A stretch of 64,000 bases of DNA from Podospora pseudocomata. Its lineage: Eukaryota; Ascomycota; Sordariomycetes; Sordariales; Podosporaceae. The translations under genes were made by a program, and so were the position numbers. Within the stretch, counting starts at the first letter, position 1. The number at the start of each line of letters is the position of its first letter. This document shows, in pieces, positions 61,653-64,000 of this stretch. The notes below the pieces were generated by a model that saw nothing but the letters and a program-made list of their open reading frames with translations, searched no databases and was not told the DNA's origin. The stretch lies in the NCBI RefSeq assembly GCF_035222375.1, contig NC_085888.1, positions 1,488,001 to 1,552,000 of the forward strand, read 5' to 3'.

Positions 61653-62892
61653 GAGGCGGAGAAGCGGTGGAGCGAGATTGATAGGAGAAGGATGGTCTTG
61701 TGTTTAGGAGGAGGTGTAATGATTGGCGGGACTGTCATGGCAACAAGCTGATAAAAGCAGGGGAATCGACTTTTGGGTGTTGAGGAACAGGCTGTGGGCG
61801 GAGAGGCCATCCTTAAATGCCTGGCAGAAGCATTTTGTGGCCTTTACTTCAGAAGAGTATCCAAGTAATTCGTTAAGTCTCCGAGAGCATGTCAAACTCT
61901 GTGATCCTCATGAACCTACTGAACCAAGGTCTAACGCATCAAAACACAGACTAGCCCTGTATTCCAAACTAGACTTTGCCGAACCAGCATCACCACCACC
62001 AACTCCAGTTCATCTCCATCAATATGCCCTCGAACAACACCACATCCAAAGGAAGCCACTAGGTACTTGTTGATTGGATCTCAAACTCTCCATGTTCTCA
62101 CCACCACTACCCCTCCCCTTCGCTCAAGACACTCATCTTTCTCTGCCCAAGCTGACTGACCGCTTGAATTCTCGCACCCTGCTTGAAACCTCCATGTATG
62201 GCTGCTGGGGCTGGGAGAGTATTTCAGTCACCTCCTTCCGATTCTGGGTCTACCGAGACGCTGGTAGATCCTTTCCATGGTTAAGCAAGCTCAACAGATA
62301 AAGAACGTCATCAACGAGGCAGGAGCGACCGGGTAATTGCCATCTTCTAGCTAAGGTAGGAAGGTGATTGCTTGTATGTGACGGTGGAGTCGCCTGGTTC
62401 CTGGATGTGGCCTGAAATCTTCCTGATGCTGCACTTGACTCTGTTGTCGCACTTGAGAAACATGTTATACTTTTGTTTGCGATGACATCATCGAAAAACT
62501 GGCGGACATGCTGTACTAGGTTCCGATCCACAGATCCGCCAACCGCAAGCATCTACGACTCTCCTCTTTTAAGATAACGCCCTGGACTATTCAACTGCTC
62601 ATTACAACGTCTCGAGCTTGGGGTGTTACACAGCCTCGACGAGGCACCTGATGTATGAGAGCTGTGCTGGGCAGTTTTTGGAAATGAGTTTGGAAACTTA
62701 CCTACCTATCCTCAATTCGTCGGTAGATACAGCTTATCACTGATTCTCATTTGATTTACAGCTCTTCCTCCAGCCCGGCACTGAGGAAAGTGGTTCTTTG
62801 TCTTCGGGTCAAAGCCCACGGTTCGAGCGCGAGAAATCTTGGCTTTCGGATGCTACAACAAAGACTCATAGGGCATAACGTATATTATAAGC
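61653..62892. other. Intergenic region next to the transposon
   Basis: 1.24 kb with no supported gene. A 19-codon frame at 62277 (MVKQAQQIKNVINEAGATG) is the only start with a good context, but no continuation could be spliced to it. Confidence 0.45.
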
Positions 62893-62930
62893 GAGTCGTA
62901 CATATAAGCGAGTCGTACAGTCTCCACCAC
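62893..62930 (+). repeat. Left terminal inverted repeat
   Basis: It starts GAGTCGTACATATAAGCGAG and ends TCTCCACCAC. The word ATAAGCGAGTCGTAC occurs twice in a row at this end (62887-62901 and 62905-62919), a sub-repeat structure known in Fot1-like ends. Confidence 0.9.
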
Positions 62931-62976
62931 GACGCGCCCTCCTTACACCTAACATCAATTTTTTCCACAACCCAAT

Positions 62977-63926
62977 ATGCCTCCTACTTCAAAGGAAGCC
63001 AGGATACTCTTAGCCCTTGAGGCTCTTCGAATCAATGAAAAATTAAGCCTCCGAGCTGCAGCTAAGCTCTACAACGTACCAGCTATGACTCTCTCTAACC
63101 GACGCGCCGGCCGGCCTGCACGACGCGATATAACACCCAATTCGAAAAAGCTGACTCAATCGGAAGAGGAAGCTATTGTCCGATATATTATTGAGCTATG
63201 TACGCGAGCTTTTCCACCAAGATTGCGTAGTGTAGATGATATGGCCAACCAACTGCTACGCGTACGCGACGCACCCCCTGTTGGCAAGCTCTGGGCACAT
63301 AACTTCGTCAAACGCCAGCCACAGCTCCGTACGCGTTTTAAGCGTAGATACGACTACCAGAGGGCTAAGTGTGAGGATCCAAAGGTCATTGCCGAGTGGT
63401 TTGCGCTCGTACGGAACACTAAGGCTAAGTACGGTATTGTAGATGACGATATCTACAACTTCGACGAGACTGGGTTTATGATGGGTATTATCTTCGCGGG
63501 CATGGTAGTTACGACCTCGGACGGCCTTAGTAAGGCGAAACTAGCCCAGCCTGGTAACCGCGAATGGGCAACGGTAATCCAGGGAGTTAATGCCCTCGGT
63601 TGGGCCATCCCTCCTTTTATCATCTTGGCCGCGCAGTACCACCTTGCCAACGAGGCACTAAGCAAGCGCAGGAGAGCCAAAAAACACGTGTGCGGCTTGG
63701 AGGATCACTTACTGTGCAGGATGCACACGATCTACTTGACCAGAAGGCCGTGGGTGGGGAAGCAGTGGAAGAAACGCAGCCGGATGGTAGTGGTGTAGGG
63801 GGTGCTTGTACAAAGGTTCAATGCTGTGGTGTATGCGGCAAGCCTGGCCATAATGCACGTACTTGCCAGGAGGCTGTAGAATCGTCTGATTCGGCTGTTT
63901 CTGATGTAATTAGAGTTGATTTCTAG
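62977..63926 (+). pseudogene. Fot1/pogo transposase, internal deletion plus frameshift
   Basis: ATG 62977 opens an N-terminal psq-type helix-turn-helix (LSLRAAAKLYNVPAMTLSNRRAGRP, residues 24-48), then a CENP-B-type DNA-binding region (LTQSEEEAIVRYIIELC...WAHNFVKRQP), then the start of the DDE domain with the first catalytic Asp in NFDETGF (D163). After PPFIILAAQYHLAN (about residue 225) the sequence jumps to EALSKRRRAKK, which belongs to the C-terminus, so the second Asp and the third acidic residue are missing. The first frame runs on to 63798. After the run of six A at 63679-63684 the family sequence continues in another frame: TRVRLGGSLTVQDAHDLL and a CCHC knuckle CGVCGKPGHNARTC, with stop at 63924-63926. 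This points to a one-base loss there. Confidence 0.88.
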
Positions 63927-63962
63927 TGTTGTTATGTTGCAATTGAGGATAGTTGTTGTAGG

Positions 63963-64000
63963 GTGGTGGAGACTGTACGACTCGCTTATATGTACGACTC
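63963..64000 (-). repeat. Right terminal inverted repeat (runs to window end)
   Basis: Exact reverse complement of 62893-62930. The outer end may lie beyond the window. Confidence 0.9.

Larger units (their letters stand above)
62893..64000 (+). mobile_element. Fot1/pogo-family DNA transposon, internally deleted, right end at window edge
   Basis: The element is bounded by terminal inverted repeats of at least 38 bp (62893-62930 and 63963-64000) that are identical over the visible length. Inside is a single transposase relic with the start and end of the protein but without the central catalytic region. The element therefore appears non-autonomous. The left repeat may extend further left (62887 onward), and the target duplication (normally TA) cannot be checked because the right end is cut off. 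Confidence 0.9.

Noticed and set aside
62277-62336. Short frame MVKQAQQIKNVINEAGATG with a good start context
   Set aside because: Only 19 codons, followed by a stop. A GT donor exists at its end, but no in-frame downstream exon was found.

Overview
The window is nuclear DNA of a filamentous ascomycete, most likely Sordariomycetes and probably Sordariales. The evidence is consistent throughout: short introns (49-102 nt in most genes) with CTAAC/CTGAC-type branch sites, a 26-residue copper-metallothionein of the Neurospora type, a vWA-Hint protein, a HET-domain gene, a Zn(II)2Cys6 regulator and a Fot1/pogo transposon derivative. I rebuilt the spliced genes by hand. Every spliced model closes in frame, and the exon lengths were checked for phase. 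Nothing was searched against a database.

Left part (1-24 kb). A peroxisomal 3-ketoacyl-CoA thiolase enters from outside the window. It is followed by a 33-codon cysteine-rich mini-gene with its own TATA box, a vWA-Hint protein, a lone retrotransposon Gag-like ORF and ribosomal protein L13 (five exons, the first only the ATG). Next come an armadillo-type SmgGDS-like protein, then mitochondrial ribosomal protein mL50 and a COX14-like assembly factor that share a divergent promoter. A nuclear-looking unknown follows, and then a DAHP synthase (aro4-like) with a CPC1/GCN4-type site upstream.

Middle part (23.6-39.5 kb). It holds a signal-peptide membrane protein, a complete U6 snRNA, and a DHA2-type MFS exporter divergently paired with a Zn(II)2Cys6 factor. 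After these come a cell-wall-sensor-like single-pass protein, the metallothionein, an Arg-Pro-Ser repeat protein, a small secreted protein and an unknown nuclear-type protein.

Right part (39.5-64 kb). About 10.5 kb carries no gene I can support. It ends in a long pyrimidine-rich leader with a 25-T tract, a telomere-like 12-bp tandem repeat and a 10-codon upstream ORF whose stop overlaps the start of an 1134-residue nuclear protein. A (TC)51 microsatellite precedes a Pex23/Pex30-family peroxin with a dysferlin domain. The last 6 kb is a decayed HET incompatibility gene, a small unknown gene and an internally deleted, frameshifted Fot1/pogo element. Both terminal inverted repeats of that element are visible, the right one running to the window edge.

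Most genes are housekeeping and unrelated to each other. The clear functional pairings are the two divergent mitochondrial genes and the divergent exporter/regulator pair.
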